DNA of 64,000 nt from Notospermus geniculatus (taxonomy: Eukaryota > Nemertea > Pilidiophora > Heteronemertea > Lineidae). The notes under the pieces are model-generated. The model did no database searches. It was not told where the DNA came from and saw only the letters and a program-made list of their open reading frames with translations. The first letter of the stretch is position 1, and every line of letters begins with the position of its first letter. The position numbers and the translations under genes were made by a program. The stretch spans positions 50,400-114,399 of the forward strand of contig NMRB01001185.1 of assembly GCA_002633025.1 (NCBI GenBank), given 5' to 3'. Below are positions 1 to 10,403 of the stretch, piece by piece.

Positions 1-537
1 GGTACACTGCAAGGTTGTGGCTTAAACTTCATCTGGGACCAACAACACCTTTTATATAAGGACATTGGTAGGAGAGTCCAAAATATTTTGAAAGATCAAT
101 TTTTACAGAAATGGAGTAATGACATCAATACCAATATTGAAATGTGTAACTTTAGAATATTCAAAGACAATATCAATTTTGAAAACTACATTAACTCCCT
201 GCCGGAATACTTGATGTACTCGATGTTAGACTTTAGAACCGGCTCTTTCAAGCTACCCTCTAACGGTAGGCATAATTTGTCTCTCCCTAGAAATGAAAGA
301 TTTTGTCAGAAATGTACTATGAATAGAGTGGGCGATGAGTATCATTTCATCTTCGAATGCAGTGCTCTAACAGATCTCAGACGGGAATTTATCCCTAGAT
401 ACTATAGAAATCATCATAACACCATTAAGTTTTCAGAACTTTTAGGCTCAAACAAAAAGAAAGTATTGATCAATCTGGCTAAATTCGTGGATAAAGGCTT
501 TAAACTCTTGAACTCCCTTCCTGATATTCCTGCATAA
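1..537 (+). mobile_element. 3' end of a non-LTR retrotransposon ORF2 (reverse transcriptase C-terminal region), partial
   Basis: The frame is open from base 1 to a stop at 535-537, giving about 178 residues of the C-terminal tail of a LINE polyprotein; the endonuclease and reverse transcriptase domains lie upstream of the window. The recognisable part is a zinc-knuckle-like block at about 300-360 (FCQKC, then DEYHFIFEC), spaced C-x2-C ... H-x4-C. It is followed by an LRREFIPRYY-like stretch, typical of the post-RT tail of LINEs common in marine invertebrates. The downstream 3' region ends near 660 in tandem TGAACT-like units, a usual LINE 3' tail. An internal TTG at 88 is not a credible start. 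Whether this copy is active cannot be judged. The assignment to non-LTR elements is by pattern recall; the clade is not resolved. Confidence 0.7.
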
Positions 538-663
538 GATGTATAACATGTATATTATGTTTTTATTTGTATCTTTTTCTATTCTGACTGTTGCATGTTC
601 AATTATTTGTTCTCCTATGTATCACAGTCGTGATTAGAGTGAAATGAACTTGAACTTGAACTC
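538..663 (+). mobile_element. LINE 3' untranslated region and short-repeat tail
   Basis: The AT-rich sequence after the LINE stop codon runs into a run of ACTTGA units at about 645-663. A similar tail (TGACCTTGAACTTGAACT) appears at about 31561-31578 and may be a severely truncated relative. Confidence 0.45.
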
Positions 664-764
664 GTGGTGGACGATCCTGTGGACGTTCTGACCAACGTCC
701 CGTGGACGTTGTGACCGAAGTGCGGCGTGGACGTTTTGACCAATGGACGTTCTGACCGGTAACC
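664..764. repeat. Degenerate tandem repeat with GGACGTT-TGACC motif
   Basis: GTGGACGTT(C/G/T)TGACC recurs about four times between 670 and 760 with irregular spacing. It lies between the LINE tail and the dispersed repeat at 765-1291. Confidence 0.5.
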
Positions 765-1291
765 CGCACGCACACCACAATGCATTGCACACCATGCACA
801 CACAATGCACGCAAGGATTTCCGCGAGTAGTCCCGACAAACCACGCCAAATAAGGCTAGTAGGAAATTTAACACGCTCTTTCTTTTTACCGTGAAACTAC
901 GTATATTGAAGTATAACATGTGTCTTTTATTTTTTATTTTTTGTTGGTGACATGCACAGGAAAAAGTGCTTTTATTGAGTCGTACCTCAGACAAAATGTA
1001 CAAATCGGGTGAGTACAAGGTCGTAGACTGGTCTCTGCTCTCGAGTCGCTTCGCTAACACGTACTGCCGAGCGTTACGAGGGTAACGAACCAGTCTATGG
1101 TCGACCGTCCTAGTGTAGCTTGCGGTCGATAGATGGCGGTTGAGTATATTCTGGTTTGCGCGCGGAATGCTTTGGCCACAATTTGATTTGGGCGTGGTTT
1201 ATGCCGCACCGTGGCCAACATCGACATTGGTCGTCAGGCCATGAGGTTAGAACTGCTCGTCGTGCTATCCTCTTGACAAAGTAGGTCTGGG
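765..1291. repeat. Dispersed repeat, copy 1 (about 520 bp)
   Basis: This segment is nearly identical to 11022-11537 in the same orientation, from the CGCACGCACACCACAATGCA stretch to GACAAAGTAGGTCTGGGA, with scattered substitutions and small indels. The sequence on each side differs, so it is an interspersed element, not a segmental duplication. Neither copy has a coding frame or clear terminal repeats, and I do not recognise the family. Minus-strand open frames across it occur in both copies and reflect shared sequence only. Confidence 0.75.
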
Positions 1292-2972
1292 AAATTCACA
1301 TATCCCATCCACAACCATGATCTGACACACAACTTTTAGGGAGGCTGCAAAAACAATGTTATCGTCATCAAATCGACTTGATATTTCACACACATACGTA
1401 CAGACGTATAATTTAACATATAAAAATGGTCTCACAACAATCAAAACTTCTCTTCATGGAAATAAACGGGTGACTTTGAGAGCAAAACTGCCCGATCAAC
1501 TAATTGGTCAGATGGTTTCCATTTCCACGCAGTCTCTGTTTTCTCTCCCACAAGGCGTTTCCTGCTTCAACACACCGTTATACACTTTCTCAGAGATCGT
1601 GTATCTCTTGTTTAACATACCACCAAGTGGTAACCTTACAACCTTAATTACAGGTATAAACATGAAAGAAACGCGCAATAACATTCTACAACTGTGTATC
1701 TTGGAGAGGCTGTCCGAGAAATAACAGATTGGAGAAGAAAACGAAGTTTTAATGAATTCATTATGCGCTATCGAGAGGTACGAAACGATTTGATGAGAAT
1801 TCGTTCCCGATTTTCCCCATGAATCGAAACAGATGCCAAGGTAGTGGTTCTATAGAGTTTATTGCAAAGCTCCTGAAATGCCAACGGGAACGTCTATCCT
1901 TGCCCGATGCTCTCATCGACAGACGTACGGCAGAACAAACAAGACTTGTCTCTTTCGCCCGCCATTCAATCACGTCGACTGAGACATTCGGAACTACCGA
2001 AGGCAACTGCTCGGCAATTTCCGTAGACACGCGCATTTGCCGCCCAGTGACAGATAAGCAGAGTTCGCCTCAGATCGTTCCGAATGCGACTGAGAAATAG
2101 CTTTCAAGGAGATCGTCATCTGTCTGCAGGTCCCAATCCAGGGACCCAGTTGACGTCGTTATGAAGAGGTCCGACGTAGAGATAGATCACATCTTAAGAG
2201 GATGCAGGATTCCATGGTCTGGTGTTTTGGAGGCAAGACGATTAGTTGGTCTATCACATATTGACGATAGGGTTGTGTTGATAGGGCGATCAATCAAACG
2301 GCCGGTGATAACACGAGGTAGCCTAGCCTATATCAACACGGAGGTGGAAAGAAGGTCGAAATGGATTGTTGACAAGTTGGTAGCCTACGTCTGGCCGGGC
2401 TAAAGAACCCCGGCACTGGACTCGAGCTCAGCTGTAAACGACATGATGGACGCCGGAGAGGTCCGAAAACAGCATTTTGACGGAAAATAGAGTCTGGATT
2501 TTCCGTCAGCATGGGAGAGAAGGACTCGCGCACATCCGGAGGCCTCGTCATCTCAACCACAGCCTCGTCTTCGAATGTTCCCCAGCAACAAAGTCGTCAG
2601 TCGAAAGTGTCCTTCCCGTCTGCATGGCAGTGGAGTTGAACCTGCTCACTGTACGAACATAAATTAGGCCTACCAGATTGCTAGGTTCATCAACGTTTGC
2701 ATATTCAATCACCATCAATTTCCAGATGGTCTTTATTTCGCAGGAAGCCTCGCCGAGGGAATAATCTCTCCTGATTGGTTCACAGCTACGCCGAAGAAAC
2801 AGGATTACGCTTCCCTGATTGGACAACGCGACAGGGAAATGTAGTGTCGCGCAACTAGCCGAACTTGTTTCGCAGTGTTGCTCCATAAGATTCCCCAGAT
2901 TCGCAACTGTAGCTGAGTGACCGAGACTACAGGGAAATGCTGCTGAGGGTTCAATTTTTCTCTTTCTTTCAG
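1292..2972. other. Non-coding stretch upstream of the visible PLPP exons
   Basis: Several short open frames exist (for example 1356-1724 and 2161-2403), but none resembles a known protein or has matching splice signals. The stretch is probably intron 1 of the PLPP gene, whose first exon (start codon and most of transmembrane segment 1) I could not find. The end of the stretch is a good acceptor: a pyrimidine tract and CAG just before 2973. Confidence 0.4.
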
Positions 2973-5699
2973 TATGCATCCCCATGATAGTACTGAGGTT
3001 AGCTGCCCAGCCTGTTAGACGAGGGTTTTACTGTAATGATGAGACATTAACCAGACCATACAAAAAGTCAAGCGTCCCTTACGTTGTTGCTGTGTTGATA
3101 GCTGGTGGATTGCCATGCGTTACGGTAAAGTGTCTGACAGTAAACATCTTGGACCTTCATCACCTGTCGACCAACGCCATCGTAGTTTGTGATGTATCTC
3201 AAGTGCTGGACCAACAATCATCTTGTGCTTCCTCTGGTCACAAGATGCTTGCTATTTCATAATCTGAACGCTACTTGTACCCTTTGCAAGACTCTTAACT
3301 ACCGTGTCTAATTTTTCCAGATCTTCATATCGGAGATAGTTGTCTACAGAAATCGCCGAGATCGTGGCCTCCTCGCCAAAATCTCGATCGGTCGTCTCCG
3401 AATCAACGCATGCCTGGTCAACATCTACAAGTATATGGGGATATTCTTTTTCGGGCTGGGAACGTGTCAGTCCTTCATGTATGTTGGCAAAATCGCCATC
3501 GGTAGACTCAGACCACATTTCTTCGAGGTGTGCAAGCCTGATTTCTCTAAAATAAACTGTACCTCTCCGATGACTAGGTTTGTTCAGGAGTACGAGTGTA
3601 CGGGGACGGACGAACACAGATTGGTGGAAGCCAGGTAAGTCGGGGATTCGTGTCTGATACTCAAGTATCGCCAAACGTTGGTCGCATCGCGGTGACGAAG
3701 AGAAGGAGACAGAAGCTGACCACAGAGGTTTATACTGCCTTGGGACTGCTCACATCGCAGCTCAGAAACTGCCTGTGACGTGGCCTCTTCTCTGCATCTG
3801 TGGTGAGCTCAACTAACTGTTTCACCATACAGTTGATAAACACAGAAACTGAATCACCCGGAGCTGAAGAGACAGCGCAACTTTGACGTTGCTAATGTGA
3901 TTACCCTTGATATATTTCGCTCTTAATAAGCCGCTAATTGCTGCTCTTGAGATGGCATGCGCAATGCATGTTCCGCGCGCATGCTCGGGAGTGTAGCTTA
4001 AGAAGTCGACTTTCAACATAGCTGAGCATCGGAGACAGTTCAGCTCCAGTGGCGACATGCGCTGACGTGATTCCGTCAATCCAAAACATGATAAACGCAA
4101 GACAAAACCTCGTCTCCAGCAAACATTGCTTGTAGGCCTACTTCGTAAAGACCTTTATGTTCCGTGTGTTGCTTTCTTTCAGAATGTCGTTTCCGTCCGG
4201 TCACGCTGCTCTTTCATTCTACACCATGACGTACTTAGCGGTAAGTGGAGGGACAAGGTTGGGTTTCGCCAAGGTGGCGCGGGGCACACCATAAATATGA
4301 CATCTTGCAGGAAGTGGGGGACGTGCTAGGCTTTGATCAAGGCTGGAGAGGGGGCAAAAATGGAGGCGACACTGTAGATTCGGCCCACTTCTAGCGCACA
4401 ATCCCGGCATTGAATCACCTCCGACTCAATGTCTCTAACACATACGCATTTGGCTCAAAGTGCACTTATTGATAACGGCAGCATCGTAAACTGGCTCCTT
4501 GTCCTTAGGAATCTGAGAAAGTCGAGAAAAAACAGTCCAACTCCATTCCGATACCCCAAGGCTACATCTAGCATTTCTATATCCACGTTTATTTATCGAA
4601 TTTACGAGGACGAAGACGTCAATCTCTACTTAGTCATTCTATAAATCACATCGAGTGAAAGTGTAATAAATTGCTTCCTACCGGATGAACCGGCCGGTGA
4701 ATGATGGTCTAATCGTTTTACAAATGGTTCTTCAAGGAGAAATGGCTCTTCAAAGAGTAATGTTGGCTTGAAATTCGTACGCAGATTTGTGCTGCCTCTA
4801 GCGGATCACAAAAGAACTTCTCATATCAGACGTTTTTGCAAAAAAACTTTCGAACTGAATTAGAGCATTGAATCCATGACGACTTGATTAAACCCGTAGA
4901 CAGACATGAGGAAGGTAGGCCTAGAAGGGCCCCGTGTGATGAGGCGACCTTGGAGGAACAAAACCTGACAGGTTTTATTCCTCCAAGAGGCGACCGACCA
5001 TTTCAACAAGTCGGCTCACAGCATCGGACAGTCTCTCTGGTTCGAGAATAATCCCGACCGCTGTCTATTTCCCTTTATCGTTACAGATGTACCTACAAGT
5101 AAGAATGACCTGGCAAGGGGTGCGTCTGCTACGTCACGTGATCCAGCTCGGCTGCTTCATGTTCGCCATGGTTGTGTCGGCGTCACGAATGTGGGACAAC
5201 AAGCATCACTGGAGTGACGTCTTTGGTGGGGCGGTTCTTGGGGCAGCTGTGGCTGCAGGAATGGTAGGTGATCAAAGGGTTCGAACCCTTCTGCTACCTC
5301 ACTCCCTATGACGGTAATCTAACTACAATTCCATGATACCAGCTCCTGGGGAAGGGGGCGGCAGCAGGCGGGGCTACTCTGCTTCAAGAGTACATGGAAG
5401 TGGTGGACAATAGAACGGGACAAACTTCTTTAATCTCACTAAAGCTGAACAACTCCCTTTCATTTCAGCTCTACTGTGTGTCCGATTTGTTCAAGAATAC
5501 TCAGGAATCTCACTTATCTCGGATGGACGGGTCTAGAAAAAGCTCATCAGTTCCCTTATCGCCGACCCGAAAGTCAGCTCAGCGGCCGAGTGGAGGAAGC
5601 GGAGGGAGTGTGACCTCTGGAGAGGCACAACCGAACGCTTCCGGGTCAGGGACGCAGGGGAATCCTCCTATCATTCTTGAGGAAATTCAGGCGATTTAG
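2973..5699 (+). CDS. Phospholipid phosphatase (lipid phosphate phosphatase, PAP2 superfamily), 5' exon missing
   Basis: This is an integral membrane enzyme that dephosphorylates lipid phosphates such as phosphatidate, lysophosphatidate and sphingosine-1-phosphate, at the plasma membrane or in the ER/Golgi. Coding exons are 2973-3124, 3321-3634, 4183-4240, 5087-5263 and 5469-5699; all junctions are GT-AG and the phases agree, giving 309 residues plus the missing N-terminus. All three catalytic motifs are present: KIAIGRLRP (K-x6-RP) in exon 3321-3634, FPSGH in exon 4183-4240, and SRMWDNKHHWSD (SR-x5-H-x3-D) in exon 5087-5263. An INCT sequon sits in the loop where vertebrate PLPPs are glycosylated. 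Hydrophobic segments match TM2-TM6. The last exon is placed at 5469 because LYCVSDLF then aligns without a gap to the family; an in-frame acceptor at 5343 could add 42 residues. The tail is serine- and glycine-rich. I cannot separate PLPP1, PLPP2 and PLPP3. Confidence 0.9.
4941..4995. mobile_element. 39-bp hairpin flanked by GAGGCGACC direct repeats
   Basis: Arms of 19 bp (4949-4967 and 4969-4987) around one base, with one mismatch, start CTTGGAGGAA and end TTCCTCCAAG. The hairpin is flanked by GAGGCGACC on both sides (4941-4949 and 4987-4995), which looks like a target-site duplication. It lies in a PLPP intron. Confidence 0.55.
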
Positions 5700-6340
5700 A
5701 TCTATTGGAAACTGGTGTGACAGATGTACACACTACTCCCAGGGTAAAAAGTACTGCTGCAGGCATGGATCCGGGGGGAGGGGGCACGCGATCCCCCTTT
5801 CGGCCAACAAATCTGTAAAACTGACTGTGAAATTCTGAAATTTGGAGCAAATCATTGAAATTCATCACAGATTTCAATGTTTCTAGCACAGTGCGCCCCC
5901 TCTTTCCCGAAAGCGTGGATCCACCCGTGCTACCATTGAAAACTGCAATGCGAACACTGGAGGTCAATTTGTAGATTTAGGTGATACAGGGTGTTTCATG
6001 AAAATGAAGGGCGAGAGAGTACCGGTATGTGGTATCTGGGGACACTATAACAGCCCAGTGTTTCTGGCTCAGCAACAAATGCACCAGCCCTTCTATGCCA
6101 ATATGGAGAGGTCCCAGCTATTCAGAACAACTGGCAAATGGTGTGAAAGTAAACATAAGGTGGTCCCACTGTAGGGATGATCTGTGGTGCTACATGTAGC
6201 TTGGCAAATAAACATTATAGTGTGTGTCTGACACAGTCACTGTGACAGTCACTAGTGCAAGTCCGGAAATAACAGACAAGAGGCCATCCTGCAGCTATTC
6301 TGAAGATGACCAATACCGGTATACAGTTTGTAAAATAAAT
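5700..6340 (+). other. 3' untranslated region of the PLPP gene with polyadenylation signal
   Basis: After the stop codon the sequence is non-coding. An AATAAA signal, doubled in AATAAATAAA, lies at about 6335-6344. The 3' UTR includes a repeat shared with 11645-11722 (see 5766-5835). Confidence 0.6.
5766..5835. repeat. Short dispersed repeat shared with 11645-11722
   Basis: Both copies run GGATCCGGG, a G/C-rich spacer, CCCCTTTCGGCCA, CAAATC, GTAAAA, TGAC and GTGAAATT in order with small changes. The copy here lies in the PLPP 3' UTR. Confidence 0.6.
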
Positions 6341-6549
6341 AAATGTTTTGTGCCAGTATTAAGAAATTTTGTTTGTTTCTTCACTTGTCATTGACCCCCA
6401 CCCCACCAAAGTTTTTCTGGTGGGACAAGATCACACTGCCAGTTCAGGTAAAGTTCCTGGCAAAGTAAGTGTCCTAATAATGGCTATAATGGCTTCAGCC
6501 TGAGCTGAGTTGTGCAAACGGCAGTGATGAACCATGAACAGTAGAAGTT

Positions 6550-7162
6550 ACACACAAAACATGACGATTTTATTGGTGTTTCTGATCATTCAGTTTGCTA
6601 CTATTATATGTTGTAAATTAGTGCACATCTTGTGCAAACCTCAGTTTGGACAAAACGTCACAGAATTACAAAGACTAAACCATGTACAGATCTTATAAGT
6701 TCATGCGTCCGTCTTTGAAACAACAAACCAGGCTTGGGTCCAAGATGTCCATGAATTGAATGTATTCTTTAGGAACTGGCTGTCACTAAAGGTGCTTGAA
6801 GCCCATGGTGAGATGTGATATGGATTCGAAGTCTTTTCATAGTCAGCACGCTAGTCCCCACTGCGGGTGAAGTATTTACAAAACCTGAAATAAACAAGAA
6901 TGCCTTTTGAGTTGGGGTAGCAACATACAGATACAGATACTGAGGTCTATGGCTGAAGCTGCAGTAAGCAGACTGCTTCAGAGTTCATGTTACTTGACCC
7001 TGCTGGAACTGAAATCATTCTTGGTCACCACTGACTTAAAGATTTCATATCAGAGGTCCAACTCCGCCTCCTTCATCTCATATTCAAGGGTGGAAAGCCG
7101 CCAATCACACCATCATTTTTGAAGATGAGAGTCAGTACTCGATGTATGTAGTGTTTTCTTAC
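6550..7162 (-). other. COX6C 3' UTR exon and 3' UTR intron
   Basis: On the minus strand the coding exon continues past the stop to a donor (TATATTCAG then GTAAGA at 7163/7162). An acceptor (TTTATTTCAG) lies at 6885-6894, so a 278-bp intron (6885-7162) falls within the 3' UTR. The last exon runs from 6884 to about 6550, with an AATAAA signal (minus strand) at 6573-6568. The stop is 39 nt upstream of the junction, closer than the usual 50-55 nt nonsense-mediated-decay threshold. The splice sites are predicted, not confirmed. Confidence 0.5.
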
Positions 7163-7201
7163 CTGAATATAATACATTAATTTCCTACCCAGTTCGTAAG
7201 G

Positions 7202-7726
7202 TTACCAGTTACTAGAATCACCGCGACCTTCTTCATTCACACACGTGAAGACACCTGCTTTCTTCATGGCCTGGTAGGCGGCGTTGGGATCATAGTCACT
7301 GGAAGAGATCAACAGACAGGGATGTTCAGCAAGTACACGTCACACCGACAGCTGATTGCTCGGAGCTGAACGAAGTCTGATTATGGCAAAAACTTGGAGC
7401 AGCACACCGCCCCCGAGTTGGTGATGGCAGTAGAAGAGATCCCAGTCTTAGACGAAATGGACAGAGTATGAAGCGAAACCTTCACCCACTGGTTTTATAA
7501 CTAAGTCCATTTTAATGACGAACTGCACCACACATCAGCATTATGGTGACAATAAGTCAACTTACTCATAGAAATTAGCGTATTTCTCTTTCCTTGGATC
7601 AGCTACGAAGAACTTATAGGCAAGCACAGACCCTGCAGCAACGATGAAGGCGACAGGGGCATCACGGATAAGTTGACTCCTCAGGAGACCACGAAGTTGG
7701 GGCTTTGGTATTCTACCAGCGGCCAT
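7202..7726 (-). CDS. COX6C: Cytochrome c oxidase subunit 6C
   Basis: This is a small nuclear-encoded subunit of respiratory complex IV in the mitochondrial inner membrane; it supports assembly and stability and is not catalytic. Coding exons (minus strand) are 7726-7566 and 7298-7202, joined in phase 2 to give 85 residues, against 75 in human. Near the start, PKPQLRGLL matches the family block, followed by one membrane segment (about residues 23-40) and then KFFVADPRKEKYANFY, which has the family's K-F-x-VAD-x-RK-x-YA-x-FY pattern. The C-terminal part carries MKKAGVF, as in other COX6C proteins, plus a short polar extension. The start at 7726 is chosen because a good acceptor (GTGTTTCAG) lies just upstream at 7734, making the ATG seven bases into its exon. 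A 5' UTR exon ending near 7798 (donor GTAAGA) is possible. Confidence 0.93.
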
Positions 7727-7733
7727 CTTGATT

Positions 7734-8142
7734 CTGAAACACGCCAAAGACGAACAAGATATTGGTTGACACTCTGTTGGTATGGAGGAGCTCTTACTGA
7801 AGCAGCAGAATTGTAGCTGATGCCCCTGCGAAGAAGATAATCAGTTCGATTCTCGACACCCTACAGGCGACTGTGGAATGGTGGCATGTCTCAGTCTGGT
7901 AGGCAGTTTTCACCTGCCACCTATTGGGTCACACCATTAATAATATATTTATGGTCACACTTAACTGCATACTAGTCTGTACCATTGGTCTGTCATTCCC
8001 CCCCATCCCCCACATAAAGAATGAAGTCAGTCTGAGGAGGCCGCATTGATTCCTCCCAACTAATGTCTAACAGGTATATAAAGGGTAGCAGTCAAGAGCC
8101 GATTGATGTTAAGATAAGACAAATCTGATCAAAAATTACCGG
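7734..8142. other. Interval between COX6C and the MADS-PHD gene
   Basis: No coding sequence is seen. The COX6C promoter and perhaps a 5' UTR exon (ending at about 7798 on the minus strand) should lie here. No TATA box or other clear promoter motif was recognised. Confidence 0.4.
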
Positions 8143-8148
8143 TTTATT
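8143..8148 (-). terminator. Polyadenylation signal of the MADS-PHD gene
   Basis: AATAAA on the minus strand, about 230 bases after the stop codon at 8378. Confidence 0.5.
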
Positions 8149-8377
8149 TTCTCTAAAATGATATCAACACAACAATGGACATGATGAAGATGATACAAAA
8201 CAAAATTGAAAATTGTCTCCTCCGTGAGAAATATAGGTTATGCACCCCATGAACTGGAAAACAGGTCATCTGAACCTTGTCAACTTGCTTGTTGGGCATG
8301 TTCACAACTTGACACATTCACGTTAAAAGATTATCCATTCTGACTCGTCAACACAGACTCCAAGTGAAGTATTGTCT

Positions 8378-10097
8378 TCAATGTTCTTGTAGCTGATGCA
8401 CTGGGCATAAAAACCGGAGATCTGATGCCTTCAGTCGGGCTGGAATAACAACATTGGCACACCTGGCATGGACCCAGTATTGGCAATCACTGGGATGATC
8501 ACAGCCTAACCACTGGTTCTGATTAGCAGGATACCTCTTCTCCAACGACTTATCTTCCTTTGAGAGGTGTGTAATATGACACACACCACATTTGACTTTT
8601 GCAGACTTCTTGGACTTGACTCCAGTGGCACAATTACTGGCCTCGGCCGTCCTTAGTCCAGAGGCCGAGGCTGCAGCTGTGATGAGGCTTCTTTCAAGTG
8701 TCGCCCTTGGTGGAGTCTGCTGTCCTGATCTTGATGACTTTGTTGATGACTGAACAAAACTGGTGCTCGTGCCACCTATGCCCAATTCTGCCTTCACATC
8801 TGGGATGAATGACGCACCATGCTGCACCTTCAGGTGTTGTCGGTTCTTGTTTGGTTTAAGTGAATCATGTGAGAAGTATGAATACGACTTCTTACTGTCC
8901 ATATTCACAATTGTGAGCGACACCATAGCTCCGGTAATGATCGCCAATTCTTCAGCCTGAAAAAGATACCGGTAGTTAAAATGAACAGGCAAGCTGAACT
9001 CTCCCTCACAGCTTCCAAGAGAAACTCAAGGTGGCCAAGGGTCTTGGTTCACAGCCATGGTATGATACCTGCGAGAGAGTTGCAATGCAACTCTCCCAAC
9101 GCAACTCTCTTGCAACTCACCAATGCAACTATCTCTTGCAACTCACCAATGCAACTATCTCTTGCAACTCACCAATGTAACTCTCTTGCAACTCACCTAC
9201 CTATACATGCTGCATGTATAGGTAGGTGAGCTCATGTAATGTACCTCCCAAATCAAAATGTTCACATACCTTTTTAAGCAATCCATATTTCCTTCCACAA
9301 AATTTGTCTGCACGATTTTTCCTAACCGGTTCATACACCACCGGCATTTTGCCTCTGTGATGTGTACCTCTGACGATCTCATCATCTTGGTCATTTTTAC
9401 TATCTGAAAGAGGAAAGTCCTCGAGAAATAAGCAAAGTAGTCACAAACTAGAGTGGTGGGCCAAAATACATGAAGAGTAAATACTACCTATGTGACACTA
9501 CATTTATATGGCATATCACCCACTTCAGCAGCAGCATTCCTCTTCACGTTCATCCACTCGTAATTTGAGAATAAGTCAGTGATGAGAAGCAAGACCAACA
9601 CCCCGCTGTTGGGGGATCCAACACCCCGCTGTTGGAGGATGCTACAGCAGTGGCCCAAGCAGGCAACAAAGATCCGAGCAGTAGATTAGTTCTGAATATA
9701 GTCAACCTAACTTCAACATGGGCAAAATGCCAACTGAATTGTGTACGTTCTGAAGCTTGGCATTTTTCCCATGTTGAAGTTAGGTTGACTTAGACTTTAG
9801 ATCAATCTACATGTACCCACCATCAATTTCAAGTTCAGGGATAGTATTATGATCATCATGATTGTCCTCCTCTTCCTCCTCCGCTTCCGTGGTCTCCACC
9901 TCCATTTGCACTGTATCCTCTTTACACAATTTCACCTCACACTGTTGTCCTGACACACCTGGGAATGTTAGATATAAAACCTGCTGTGGGGGATTGCTGC
10001 TTGACTGAGATACATTAGATGCACAAAGACCGCTTATGGCACTGTCTTTATCCCCATCATCAATGTCAACTTCTACCAGGTCCGTTAGGCTGGACAT
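8378..10097 (-). CDS. MADS-box-like and PHD-like zinc finger protein, not assigned to a known family
   Basis: Three minus-strand coding exons, 10097-9821, 9403-9270 and 8956-8378, join with GT-AG sites and matching phases (1, then 0) into 329 residues. Residues 1-100 are acidic, with a run of glutamates. Residues 109-168 resemble a MADS box: RGKM near the start, KFCGRKYGLLKKAEELA (the K/R-rich recognition helix), then GAMVSLTIVN and a final strand SYSYF. This is the pattern of SRF and MEF2 (RGR, F-x-KRK-x-G-x-x-KKA-x-EL, then hydrophobic strands), with the N-terminal arm two residues shorter. The intron falls exactly between KK and AEEL. Residues 175-250 are low-complexity and serine-rich. 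The C-terminus is a PHD-like finger: C260, C263, C289, C295, H300, C303, C321, H324, including WLGCD and YWVHARC. The inferred role is a nuclear DNA-binding or chromatin factor. An upstream exon ending at 10403 could extend the N-terminus in frame. The exon joins are strong; the MADS homology is by eye. Confidence 0.75.
9095..9200. repeat. Tandem repeat of about 26 bp in intron 2 of the MADS-PHD gene
   Basis: About four units of GCAACT(AT)CTCTTGCAACTCACCAAT, 24-26 bp each, the last one degenerate. It runs straight into the hairpin at 9192-9230. Confidence 0.7.
9192..9230. repeat. Perfect 19-bp inverted repeat with one-base loop
   Basis: Left arm 9192-9210 begins CTCACCTACCTATACATG, and the right arm 9212-9230 is its exact complement. 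It lies in intron 2 of the MADS-PHD gene, next to a tandem repeat ending in the same CTCACC motif. Confidence 0.75.
9595..9640. repeat. Direct duplication of a 22-23 bp unit
   Basis: CCAACACCCCGCTGTTGG followed by GGGAT or AGGAT occurs twice in a row. Each unit is itself partly self-complementary (CCAACA and TGTTGG). It lies in intron 1 of the MADS-PHD gene. Confidence 0.65.
9701..9789. mobile_element. 89-bp foldback element in intron 1 of the MADS-PHD gene
   Basis: Arms of about 32 bp, starting GTCAACCTAACTTCAACATG and differing at one base, flank a 25-bp centre. The structure is MITE-like; no target duplication is obvious. It lies 31 bp from the donor of the first coding exon. Confidence 0.65.
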
Positions 10098-10403
10098 TTC
10101 AGCAGCTAGAAAAAACAAACACAGTAATGTCACAAACTGATGAAACTAAAGGGGGAACAAAATGGATCAAAGGCCCTTCAGCCAGACCAACTGGAAACAA
10201 TCAAGTATGAATATATCACAAAGCCTAGAAATGCATAGCTTCAAACATACAATTCCCAAAACTGCAGATGAAATACCGCAAGGTCATGTGGATCTGACGC
10301 CTATCAGTCTCATACATTGAAATTCCTGGATCACAACAATAAATTATCAATTCAAAATGCCTTCACTCCACACAGTCGGTCCCAACCCAGGCCAATACTC
10401 ACC

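Noticed and set aside
3252-3674. 140-codon minus-strand open frame
   Set aside because: It is the antisense shadow of the conserved PLPP exon 3321-3634.
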